Shown here: piece by piece, positions 20,481-30,500 of the stretch | Position numbering within the stretch: position 1 is the stretch's first letter | Layout: each line of letters opens with the position of its first letter | The notes under the pieces: generated by a model | Seen by the model: only the letters and a program-made list of their open reading frames with translations | Database searches by the model: none | Told to the model about the DNA's origin: nothing | Translations under genes and position numbers: made by a program | Source of the DNA: Lunularia cruciata | Lineage: Eukaryota > Streptophyta > Marchantiopsida > Lunulariales > Lunulariaceae | Length of the DNA: 64,000 nt | Reading direction: 5' to 3' | Assembly: GCA_948567375.1 (NCBI GenBank) | Contig: OX419756.1 | Span: 6,825,001-6,889,000 of the forward strand

Positions 20481-22022
20481 TATTCCCCCGCCGCTAGTTG
20501 GTGACGTCCTCGTCGCTAGTGAAGCTTCAAATTCCTTGATGGCCATCTGTGCATTCTGGAGGTGAGAAAGAGGTTCCCATGTGGCATCATGAAGGGGATA
20601 CCCTTTCCAAAGGACCTTGTACTCCGTGTGTTGGTGACGGCCTCGTTGAATATGGCGACGTGCAAGGATACGATCAACTTCGTACTCCTCATGATCATTG
20701 ATAGGGATAGGAAGAGGGGGAGGTTGGACTCGAGAGGAAAAGGAAGAAGGGTTAGGAACAAAGGGTTTCAACTTGGAAACATGAAAGACAGGATGGATAC
20801 GCATGTGACAAGGTAAGGCAAGACGATAAGCAACAGGAGAGATAATGTGGGTGATATCAAAGGGTCCTATCCAATTAGGAGCAAGTTTACGAACTTGGGT
20901 ATCAAGTGGGAGAGGGAGGTTACTAGAGGATAGCATGACTTTATCACCAACTTCAAAGGTGAGATCACGACGATGATGGTCTGCATATTGTTTTTGGCGA
21001 TTTTGAGCAACAAGGAGGTGAGACTTGGCTTGTTGGAGAGAGCGAGATATAGTGGTCAAGAATGTAGAAGTATGAGGAACCTAAGAGGGAGGTGGAGCAA
21101 GAAGAGAATCTGGAACAAGCGGATCTTGGCCAAAATTGAGAAAGAAGGGAGAAAATCCGGTGCTTGCCTATTTGGAATTGTTGTAGGCAAATTCTGCAGT
21201 TGCAAGACATTCATCCCAGTTGGTATGGTGGACATTGACAAAGACCCGCAACATATCCTCCAATGTACAATTGGCGCGTTCAGTTTGTCCATCAGTTTGA
21301 GGATGATAGGCCGTGGACAAAGCAAGCTTGGTGCCGAGTATCTGAAAGAGTGCTTGCCAAAACTTCCTAGTAAAGCGAGGATCACGGTCGGAGATGAGTA
21401 CGCGTGGCATGCCATGATGCTTGAAGACATTGTCAAAGTAGATTTGTGCTAAGGTTGGAGCATCCACGGTATCACAGGTTGGTGCCAAGTGGATTTGCTT
21501 ACTAAGCTTATCCGCAAACACCACGATGGCGGTGTGTCCTTGTTTTGTCTTTGGCAAGGATGTGATGAGATCCAAGCTCACATGCTCCCAACGAGCGGAT
21601 GGAATGGCGAGTGGTTGAAGGAGTCCACTCGGCTTCTGGTTGCTGGCCTTGTTCCGTTGGCAACTCTCACATGATCGGACAAAGTCTTGAACATCTCGTG
21701 TCATGTTGGGCCACCACCATTGGCGTTGGAGGGTGCCCAAGGTCTTGTCCACTCCCATGTGACCAGCTATTGGTAAATCATGGGCTTCTTGAAGGCGCAC
21801 TAGTCGAAGATCACCTTTGGCTGGAACATAGATCTGGTCTGCATGGAATAAAAGGCCTTCCTTGAAGGAGAAGGTGTTGTACTCCTTGTCGCATGCTGTC
21901 AGACAACCGTGTACCATTTGGAAGAAGGGATCTTGTCGTAGAGCTGATTGAAACTCATTGTGGACCTTAGGGTCAATGGACACCGTTGTAATTGCCGCCG
22001 TGATAAAAGGAAGATCCTTCAA
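20481..22022 (-). pseudogene. Chr-4 integrase with chromodomain
   Basis: Best-preserved chromoviral integrase here. From 22022 downward: the HHCC region (RLQEAHDLPIAGHMGVDKT, then CESCQRNKASNQ), the DDE core (SLDLITSLPKTKQGHTAIV, VLISDRDPRFT, then AYHPQTDGQTERANCTLED), and AEFAYNNSK. After a stop (21060-21167), 21059-20415 gives FEVGDKVMLSSSNLPLP, HVSKLKPFVPN and the chromodomain YEVDRILARRHIQ...EYKVLWKGYPLHDATWEP. A purine tract (GGCGGGGGAATA, 20481-20492) abuts the LTR. Confidence 0.92.
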
Positions 22023-22031
22023 ATCAGGTCG

Positions 22032-23548
22032 TCATGATAGAGCATCGGGAATGACATGGAACCGACCTGGTTTGTACTCAAGTTTGATGTCAAAAAATTG
22101 GAGTTGCTCTTCCCATCGATGATGCCGTCTCTTCATGTGCTCCAAGTGTAACGTCTGCAACAATGGCTTGTGATCAGTTCGCATGATCACTTGTTTTCCC
22201 AAGAGATAATGCCTCCATACCTTGGTGGCATATACCATTGCAAGTTGTTCCCGATCTCGAGCAGAGTAATTTCTTTCTGCTGTATTTAGTCGGCGAGCAC
22301 AAAGGCAATCGGATGTAGTCCATCTGGAAATTCTTGTTGCAACATAGCTCCAATTGCAAAGTTAGAAGCATCAAAATCAACCACACAAGGTAGTTGAGGA
22401 TCATATGGTTGAAGAATAGGTCTTGAAGACACCATATGCTTTAACTTCTGGAATGCTTCTTCATGCTTGGTGGTCCACTGGAAGCTCGAGTTCTTTCCAA
22501 AGAGGTCAATCAATGGTGCAGCCACGTGAGCATAATAGTGGATGAACCGTCGGTAAAAACTGGCCAGTCCATTGAATGCTCGTACTTCTGTAGCATCCTT
22601 CGGGGTAGGCCAATTAGTAATGGCCTTGATCTTCTCTTCTTCCATCTTGATCCCCTCTGATGAGATCTTATGACCCAAGAAGGTAACCTCCTTCTGCCAA
22701 AAAGCACACTTTGACTTCTTGCAGTAAAATTTCCACTGTCGTAGTCGTCTTAGGACTTCTCGCACATGATTCACATGTTCTGCCTCTGTCCTGCTATAGA
22801 TTAAGATATCATCTAAGAACACCACCACGGACCGATCCAATAGTCCCTCCAACACTCGATGCATCTGATCCATGAAGACTGCTGGAGCATTAGTGAGTCT
22901 GAAAGGTAGAACTCTCCACTCAAAATGTCCATACCTTGTGCGAAAAGCAGTCTTTTGCACGTCCTCTCCTTCAATAGGAATTTGCCAATAGCCGCTACGA
23001 AAATCCAGCTTGGAAAAGTAGCGTGCTCCACTCAGTTGATCAAGCAGGTCATTGATCCAAGGCAAGGGATATGCATTCTTCACGGTTTGCTTATTGAGCC
23101 CACGGTAATCAATACAGAAACGAAGTCCTCCATCCTTCTTTGGAACAAATAGTGCCAGTGCTCCCCACGGAGAGGTACTATGTCGTATGAAATCCTTCTC
23201 CAACAACTCTGTAAGTGTTGTTCGCAACTCCTCCAACTCCTTTGGTGAGAGCCGATAGATTGGTCTACTCACTGGAGTACTCCCTGGCAATAACTCGATC
23301 TTGAAGGGCATACCTCGATCGGAGGGTAATCCCTTTGGCAGATCATCTGGAAACACATCTGCAAACTCCTGAACTATCCGATCAACCATTGCTTGATGCG
23401 GCACTTGGCCCTCCTCAGATTGTTCTTGTGCAATCGGCTTGATCCACACCGCGAATACAAACTTATCATCCTCCAAAGCTTGCTCTATGGCTGCTTCATT
23501 CACAAACTTCCCTTCTAGGGACTCATCTCTCTTCCAAGCTTGCTCCAT
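22032..23548 (-). pseudogene. Chr-4 RNase H, RT and PR-RT linker
   Basis: [39 protein letters not shown], catalytic FLDDILIYS. Connection: [19 protein letters not shown]. RNase [13 protein letters not shown] and, after a frame break at 22286, VYATKVWRHYLLGKQVIMRTDHKPLLQTL (22238-22032). Upstream are the repeated linker modules. The 420-codon open stretch is continuous from linker to RNase H start, with the first break at about 22290. Confidence 0.9.
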
Positions 23549-24079
23549 GGTTGCCTTCCTGGCAAACTTCCCATGTTGGGACTCATCTCCCTTCCAGATT
23601 TGCTCTATGGCTACCTTCTCGACAAACTTCCCATCTTGGGACTGACTATTCTTAGGTGTCTTACTCAGAGGTGCCAGACAACCTAATCGGAAATTCCTAC
23701 CTTGATGTTGTACTTGAATTTGGTGTCGGGTTTAATCAAATTGAACCTTATGACATTCAAGCCAAGGTAGACCCAAAATGATATCATAGTGTAGAGGTGC
23801 CACTACAAACCTCATACACTCCAAATACTCCTTCCCAATCTTGAAGGTAACGGGATGCAAGGTGCGGAATGCAGAACCCTTTCTACCATCCGCCATCATC
23901 AAACTACTTCCAATCACTGGCTTGATAGGAATACCCAATTCCTTTGCTACTTGCATAGACATGCAATTCTCTGATTTTCCAGAATCAACCAAAATTCTAC
24001 AACCCCGATTAGATATCATACCTTGCAAGTGAAGCAAACTTGCATAGATCGAGCCTTCAATCCCATTGGAACTAATCAA
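23549..24079 (-). pseudogene. Chr-4 aspartic protease
   Basis: [20 protein letters not shown] precedes RILVDSGKSENC, the protease active site, and then [17 protein letters not shown], the typical second protease motif. A stop follows the latter near 23732, where the other copies continue WTRRQIQ. Pol frame is -1 relative to gag. Confidence 0.88.
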
Positions 24080-24120
24080 GCTCCCAGTAGGTGGCTCGAA
24101 ATCTCCTACTGGGATTCCTT

Positions 24121-24127
24121 GTTTCCC
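24121..24127 (-). promoter_or_regulatory. Candidate -1 ribosomal frameshift heptamer (GGGAAAC) at Chr-4 gag-pol
   Basis: In the gag frame the codons are CCG GGA AAC, i.e. the canonical X XXY YYZ slippery heptamer G GGA AAC. Gag ends shortly after at CAG TAG, while the protease frame is open in -1. Chr-2 has the same heptamer at 51967-51973; Chr-3 and Chr-1 have AGGAAAC at the same place. Confidence 0.5.
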
Positions 24128-25005
24128 GGATCATTCCGCTCCACAACCTCTACTTGGGCAACTTATCAAGGTCGTCCATTCTTGAGTGGACATTCAGCAA
24201 TGCGATGCCCCAACTGGCGACAATAAAAACAACCTCCATTTTGTCGTAATCTTTCTCTATCTGCTATGCCAAGTGGTCTTCGCTGGATAGCATCAATCTC
24301 CATTGGTACCGGTTCTTCCACTCGTGGTACGGGTAGGTTTTGTGTAGGTCGAGGTTGAGACCAAGTTGTTGCAACTAAGGAATCAAAACGCTCAGCCAAT
24401 TGCATGGCTTCTTCTACATTCTGTGGCTCTCGCATGGTCACCTCCAATCTGGTTCGTGACTTCAATCCTTGCACCAATCGATCTAGAACTTCACCTTCTT
24501 GGATATCTGGAATTTGCATGATGATATTCTGAACTTGTGTGATGTAGCTTCTCACTAAGCCAATCTGCCTCAACTCCCCCAATTTATCTCGTGCAGCTCG
24601 GGTGGCATTTATAGTCTGAAATCGACCAAGTATTGCATCCTTGAATTCTACCCATGTCAAAATCGGTGTAACAATTTGTCGTTCAGCTCTTTCTACTCGG
24701 AATCGCCACCAAAGTTTTGTCACGCCATCCAACTGGCTAGAAGCCAAGAGAATTTGTTTCCGCTCGTCTTGAAGATTGGTGGCTTCAAAGTAACGTTCAC
24801 AGTCAAACACAAAATTCTCCACTATGCCTGGAAGATTCTTGCCTTCAAACACCTTGGGTTTTGGAAATCGAATGCAATCTTCTCCATCTCAAACTGGCGC
24901 TCTGTCTATCTGTTCTCGTCGTTGCTGGTCTCGTTCATCCAACAATCGAGTAAGATGCTCGATTTGTTGTTGCATTGCAAGGATAACATCCGGTATTGCC
25001 GCCAT
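24128..25005 (-). pseudogene. Chr-4 gag
   Basis: Starts MAAIPDVILAMQQQ at 25005, then a coiled-coil-like Gln-rich stretch. A CGA-to-TGA stop at about 24890 separates it from the 228-codon open piece 24852-24166. That contains the retrotransposon gag core (VTKLWWRFRVERAERQ, LRQIGLVRSYITQVQNII) and zinc knuckle GGCFYCRQLGHRIAECPL (CX2CX4HX4C). A further stop (TGATAA) follows CPLKNGRP. Confidence 0.9.
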
Positions 25006-25267
25006 CGCTACTACTCTATTCCACTACTCTCAATTTATCTAGTTGATTAACACATATATACAACACGTCCACCGTTCTCCATAAGTTACAACTGGAAGTA
25101 TCAAGGGTTCCTCTGACACGGTGCTCATATGTAGAAAGTCCTGCCCAAAGCGTGAGGTGATGAATTGTGTGAAATGATGCTTTGGTAATATTTGCACATG
25201 AAAGTCCCAATGGTTTGGCGGAAGTGGATTTGGTGGTCCATAAATTCCATCCATCCCATTCCTGCTC
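25006..25267 (-). other. Chr-4 leader and split primer-binding site
   Basis: Non-coding leader between gag and the LTR. The tRNA-iMet primer-binding site is split by the Ath-2 insertion: part lies at about 25260-25267 and the rest at 33070-33082 (ctctgatacca on the plus strand). Confidence 0.75.
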
Positions 25268-25946
25268 TGTAACACCCATTTGTGCATGTGTGTGGTATTG
25301 TGATATTTAGCTTGGTATTACAAGTACTTAAGAGATATTATTTATATAGAGATAAAGGATGGTTCTATATTAGTCATGGTTAGCTAAAGTTAGTCATAGC
25401 TAAGATAGATGGGACCTTACTTTAGAGGAAGTAGAAAAGATGAGCACCACTATTTTGGATTTTAGTGTGTTGACTTGGTATTATTCCTAGGTGTTTGGCT
25501 TTGGGGAAAGAGTTGAGAACTCTTGGGCCCGCAAGCCTTTTTGTTTTGGATTCTTCTTTAGTCCAAGGATAGCCCATGTGAAGGAATCCTTGCTTTAGTG
25601 GTTGGGTCAAGATAAGGGGAATATGCCCATGTGAATGGATATTCCTTTCTACTTTTTGACTTTACTTGACTTTTAGTCTAGTAACTTGAGTTACTACGGT
25701 AATTAGTAACTTTGGTACGTAACTATTTCACAAGTATATAAACAAGGAGTGAGGAGGTACTCATCATCCTTTCATTTGCAACTATCTCTCTTTCATTGAG
25801 TTCTCTAGTGAGCAATGTCTTGAGTCTTGGAGTGTTAGCCTTGGAGGAGTATGATGGAGTTGGGGTTCCTTGCCTTCTTAGTCCATGGTGCGCTACCATA
25901 ATAGCCATCAGAGGTTCATCCTGAGTGAGAGACAGGCCGGCTCACA
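25268..25946 (+). repeat. Ath-2 5' LTR (679 bp)
   Basis: TGTAACACCC...CGGCTCACA. Differs from the 3' LTR (32391-33069) at only two positions seen. TSD gctc (25264-25267 and 33070-33073). Contains TATATAAA at 25735-25742 as candidate TATA box, TTGAC W-box-like cores at 25656-25660 and 25666-25670, and an AGTAACT/AGTTACT inverted repeat at about 25680-25695. Confidence 0.96.
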
Positions 25947-25950
25947 TTTT

Positions 25951-25967
25951 TGGTTCCGTTGCCGGGA
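25951..25967 (+). promoter_or_regulatory. Ath-2 primer-binding site (tRNA-Asp-like)
   Basis: TGGTTCCGTTGCCGGGA, a few bases after the 5' LTR; same site as in Ath-1. Confidence 0.7.
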
Positions 25968-25987
25968 CCTCTCTAGAAGGCAAGATA

Positions 25988-26158
25988 ATGTTCCGCGTCC
26001 AATTCTACATTAGGCAGAAGGAGGCTATGAGAGCTCACTTGGAGAGAACATTAGGAGAGGAGAGGGCTGAACTTATGTTAGAGAACCAAGATCCATTTGT
26101 ATACCCTGTAGTTCATTATGATGTCTTTGAGGTGATTTTGTACATCTTGTACACATGA
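25988..26158 (+). CDS. Ath-2 leader uORF (56 codons)
   Basis: Same short ORF as in Ath-1 (MFRVQFYIRQKEAM...), identical in protein sequence, starting about 20 bp after the primer site. Function unknown; possibly a uORF controlling downstream translation. Confidence 0.4.
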   Translation: MFRVQFYIRQKEAMRAHLERTLGEERAELMLENQDPFVYPVVHYDVFEVILYILYT

Positions 26159-26782
26159 GAGGAATTGGAGAGATTGTGTGAGGTGGATTGCAGATTTTGG
26201 GGATTAAGGTGATTTTGGGCAAAATCTCAAGTTTGAGATCTGGACTTGAGATTTCTACACATGATAGCTTGGGTTATCTTTCAGTTAGCACACTTGAAAT
26301 TATTGAGAGAGCTTCTATGCGCACTGGGCTAGAATTTTTGAAAGTTGATAGGGTAAAGTGCTCCCGCAACTGCATGCTCTCTGGAAAATTGTACAGAGTC
26401 TGCCATTTCTTCAATTTTTAGTGAATTGTCCTGAAAATTTCCAAGAAAATTCAGTGCATTGTATCCTACCTGGTGCCACAAAAATTAGAGAGAGATCATT
26501 TTTGCGCAGTGCGTTATGAGTTTTTGAAGTGAGGGGGGTGGTTTTCAGACCAAATCTGAAATATGGGTGCTGAATAGAAAGGTGTCTAGGCCAAATGGCT
26601 CAATGAAAAGATCTAAAATTTTGCAGGGAGGGACGCCCTAGAGTTGTGATCAAGTGTGGAAAATTTCAGAGGACTGTGACATATTCGTTGGGAGATTTGA
26701 GTGACATTGTGAGGAAGGGTCAATTCTGCAGAGTGGAGATCTCATGCATGAGAAGTTTGAGATCAACAAAAAGCATGTTTGA

Positions 26783-27280
26783 GTGTTTAGATTCATCTTT
26801 GGGAACATGGAGGGTCATCAAGAGTGGAAATTGAGATTATGCAAGGTTCCCCAAGGGTTTGAGGTGATTGTAGGGGTGGATTTGAGGAAAAGAGAGTTTA
26901 CAATAGAATTTGAAGAGAGTGTTGAGAGGATCCAAAAACCTACACCACTTGGAGGAAAGAGTGAGTCTAAGTGCTTTCTATGTGGAGAGAAGGGACATAA
27001 GGCAAGTTCATGTCCATTAACCTTTGAGAGCAAGAGATTGAGGGAAAGGAGAGGCTTACTTGACTTGGGTTTGCATGTTGGACCTTCTTCACCAAGATTG
27101 GGAGGGAGAAGATCTATGACCAAGGAGTTGTGTGAGGTTTGTGGAGTTGAAGGACTTCCAAAAGGACATGAGTGTAGTGGAGTAAAAGCACTTTTGGAAA
27201 CTTTGGTGAAGGATCTTGGAGAGAGTCTTAGTACAGCTACAGAAATACTACCACCTTCATCAGCTAGTTCTCAAGATTAG
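26783..27280 (+). CDS. Ath-2 upstream ORF: 165-aa CCHC zinc-knuckle protein
   Basis: Intact counterpart of 17008-16511, with only a few differences. Knuckle CFLCGEKGHKASSC at residues 64-77 and the second cluster CEVCGVEGLPKGHEC at 117-131. Lies 235 bp before gag-pol on the same strand. Retained as an open frame in three copies of different ages, which supports a protein-coding role in the element's life cycle. Confidence 0.75.
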   Translation: MFRFIFGNMEGHQEWKLRLCKVPQGFEVIVGVDLRKREFTIEFEESVERIQKPTPLGGKSESKCFLCGEKGHKASSCPLTFESKRLRERRGLLDLGLHVGPSSPRLGGRRSMTKELCEVCGVEGLPKGHECSGVKALLETLVKDLGESLSTATEILPPSSASSQD

Positions 27281-27515
27281 TGATGGAGATAATCTTTCAA
27301 CTTATGGATAAACTATCCATGAGAGTTAGATTAATATGCACTCTAGGATTTGATGTTGCTCTAGAAATCTTGGAGCAACCTGAACCTTTTGTGTTCCCTA
27401 GAGTGGATTATTCTCAGATGGTGTTAGTCATGTATATACTATATTAGTAATAGAGTGAGAGAAAAGAAAAGAGAAAAAAAAAATTAAGAGAAAAGAAAGA
27501 TAGTGAGGGGTTAAG

Positions 27516-30500
27516 ATGGGGAAACTTCCGGTTTTCTTTGGCAAGGATGGAGAAGATGTGGAGGCCTTTGTGAGAGACTTCAAGAGAGCTTGCATAGGAA
27601 ACAATGAGAGGAGGAAGAATGAGTGGGCCTCATTATTACCAGATTTCTTTGAGGATGCAGCACTTACATGGTATGAGTCAGAATACCAAAAGAGAGAGAG
27701 GAGAGAGGGGGAAGAGGAGTCTTGGGAGACTTTGACTTCAGCACTCATTGAGAACTTTCTTCCTGATGAGAGTTATGAGAGATTGATGAGTGAGGTTACA
27801 TTTCTCAAGCAAGGAGATGGAGAGAAAGTGAGAGTCTATGTGGAAAGAGTGGAAAAATTGGAGTCCAAATTTCGCATAGTGTTGAGGAAGGGTGGGGATG
27901 ATGTGGAGACTACAATGATTGGCATAGGGGCCATGCTCACCAAGAATTTTGTGGGAGGATTGAGACCACAAATTAGAAGCAAGGTGAGATATGAGAAACC
28001 TTCTTCCAAGGTTGAAGCTATCAAGATCGCAATTCGTATGGAGGAGAGTTTGGAAGGGGATGAGAGTGATTTGGTGGTGAAGGAGGTTGTGCATCCTCCT
28101 CAAGGCTACAAGTATGGTGGAACTTCTGATACTTTGGTGACAAGGGTTGCACCACAAGTAGTAGTTGCTCCAATTCTTGCACCTCCACCAAAAGATCCAC
28201 TCCAAACCATCACAGAACAACTTGCGGATCTCAAGATCAATGTGGTGCAACTATGGGAGAAGAGAAAGGTGGATCAGAATGTAGGGAGAGGACCTAGGAG
28301 TTATGGAAACTATCCATATAGAGGAGGCCAACCAGCCAACAATTTCAATGATAGAAATTGTTTTGGTTGTGGAGGAAGAGGCCATATCCAAAGGAATTGC
28401 CCAAATTCCACTTACCATGGAGGAAGGGGTTATGAGGGACCCAATAGAGGGAAAGAGGGAGGTAGTGAAACCCAAGTGGCTCCTAATCCCAACAAAGGTA
28501 AGGGGATAGCATCCATAGATGTGGTTGAGAGCAAGTATGAGAAGGGAGAGTGCTCAAACTCCAAGGGTCTTAATTTGGAGCTTTTGGCACAAGAGAAGAA
28601 GAGAGCTCGTTTTGCAGAGGATGTTCACTCTTCTCAAGGATTTACTTCAAGCAAGGATACTCCTATGTCTACTAGGAGCACTCGCACCTCAACACCATCA
28701 ACAACAAAGACTCCAAGGAAGAAGTTGGGGATGGAGGACTTCTTGATCTCAAAGCAACAATGGAACTACAATGTGTTGGAGGATGTTGGTAGTCACAAGG
28801 CTAACATCACAGTGGGCCAATTAATTGCTTTGAACCCTACCTTGAGAAAGGAGCTTAGAGGTGGTTTGAGTTCTACAAGGAGCAAAAAGAAGAAGAAGGC
28901 AAAAGTTCCAGTATCAATGGGGGTGGTGGATGCCAAGCCAGCACCATGGGAGGCTTGTGAATATGCCTCCAAGATTGATGTGAGAGTGAATGGTCACAAC
29001 ATCAAGGATGCATTGGTTGATGGAGGATCAGCAGTGAATGCCATGTCAGAAAGGTTGATGAAGAAGTTGGGTATGATACCCTCAAGACCTTCAACATTTG
29101 TGGTGAGCATGGCAAACAAGCAACAAGTTCGACCAGTAGGGGTGATGGATAAGGTGGTAGTTTCAGTTATGGGAGTTCAAAATCTCATGACTTTCCAAGT
29201 CTTGAAGGATTCAAGCTATGACTTACTTCTTGGGAGGCCATGGTTGAGAGCAGCACGCACAACTGATCGATGGCACAAAGGGTACTTGAGGATTGGGCCA
29301 TCAAACCATAGAGTCACTGTTCCTGTGACTAACACCACCAACACTTCACATTCAGATACCCCATCTTCTAATTATTGGGAATCAGATTCTGAAGAAGGAG
29401 CTTCAGGTGTGGACACAAGCATGGAAGAGGAGACTTCCACGGAGGAAGATGAATCTGAATCTGATTCAGATGTGTATCCCTTGTGTGCTATGGATTTTGC
29501 ACCTAAGCCAGAGGTTTTGAAGGACCCAGATAAATCACCATTGACACTTGAGGAGGTAGAGAGAAGGTTATCTACCCTCAAGTATGGCCCAAATGTTACC
29601 AAGGAGGAGAAGGTGAGATTTGAGGAGATTTTCCGCAAGTTCATCCATGTGTTTGCTTTTAGTTACAAGGATTTGAAGGAAGTCACCTTGGAGGAGCACA
29701 AGATAGAGGTGGAGTCACATGCAAGACCAATCCGCCAAAAGCAACGTCGCATTAGCCCACCAATATCTTTGGTTGTGAAGGAGGAGATTGATAAGCTCAA
29801 GGAGGCTGGATTTATCTTTGAGGTGGAGAATTCAGAATGGGTGTCTCCAATTGTCATTGTGAAGAAAAAGAATGGCAAGCTTCGGGTATGTGTGGATTAC
29901 AAGAAGCTTAATGCTGTTACCAAGAAGGACTACTACCCATTGCCATTCATTGATGAGATCTTGGAGGAGGTTGCAGGTCATAAGAGGTACAGTTTTGGAG
30001 ATGGTTATAGTGGATATAACCAAATAAAGATTGCACCAGAGCATCAACAACTCACAACATTCACCACACCTTGGGGAACTTACGCTTTCAAGGTCATGCC
30101 TTTTGGGCTTTGCAATGCTCCAGCCACATTCCAACGGTTCATGAACAAGGTATTTGAACCTTTCATTGGGAAATTTGTGAGAGATTTCATTGATGACTTT
30201 TGTGTCTATGGGAGCAAGGAGGAGCACTTTGAGCACCTAATCAAAGTCTTGCGACGCTTGGATGAGGCAAATGCATCACTCAACCCAGAGAAGTGCATTT
30301 TTGGATGTGAAGAAGGTCTACTTTTGGGGCACATCATCTCCAAGGATGGAATAGCAGTTGATCCTGAGAAGGTGAGGAAAATCTCAGACCTTCCATTCCC
30401 TTCAAGCTTGACAAAGTTACGCCAATTCTTGGGAATGGTTGGGTACTATAGGAGGTTCATCTTCTCATTTTCCAACAAGGCTTATGCATTGACCATCTAC

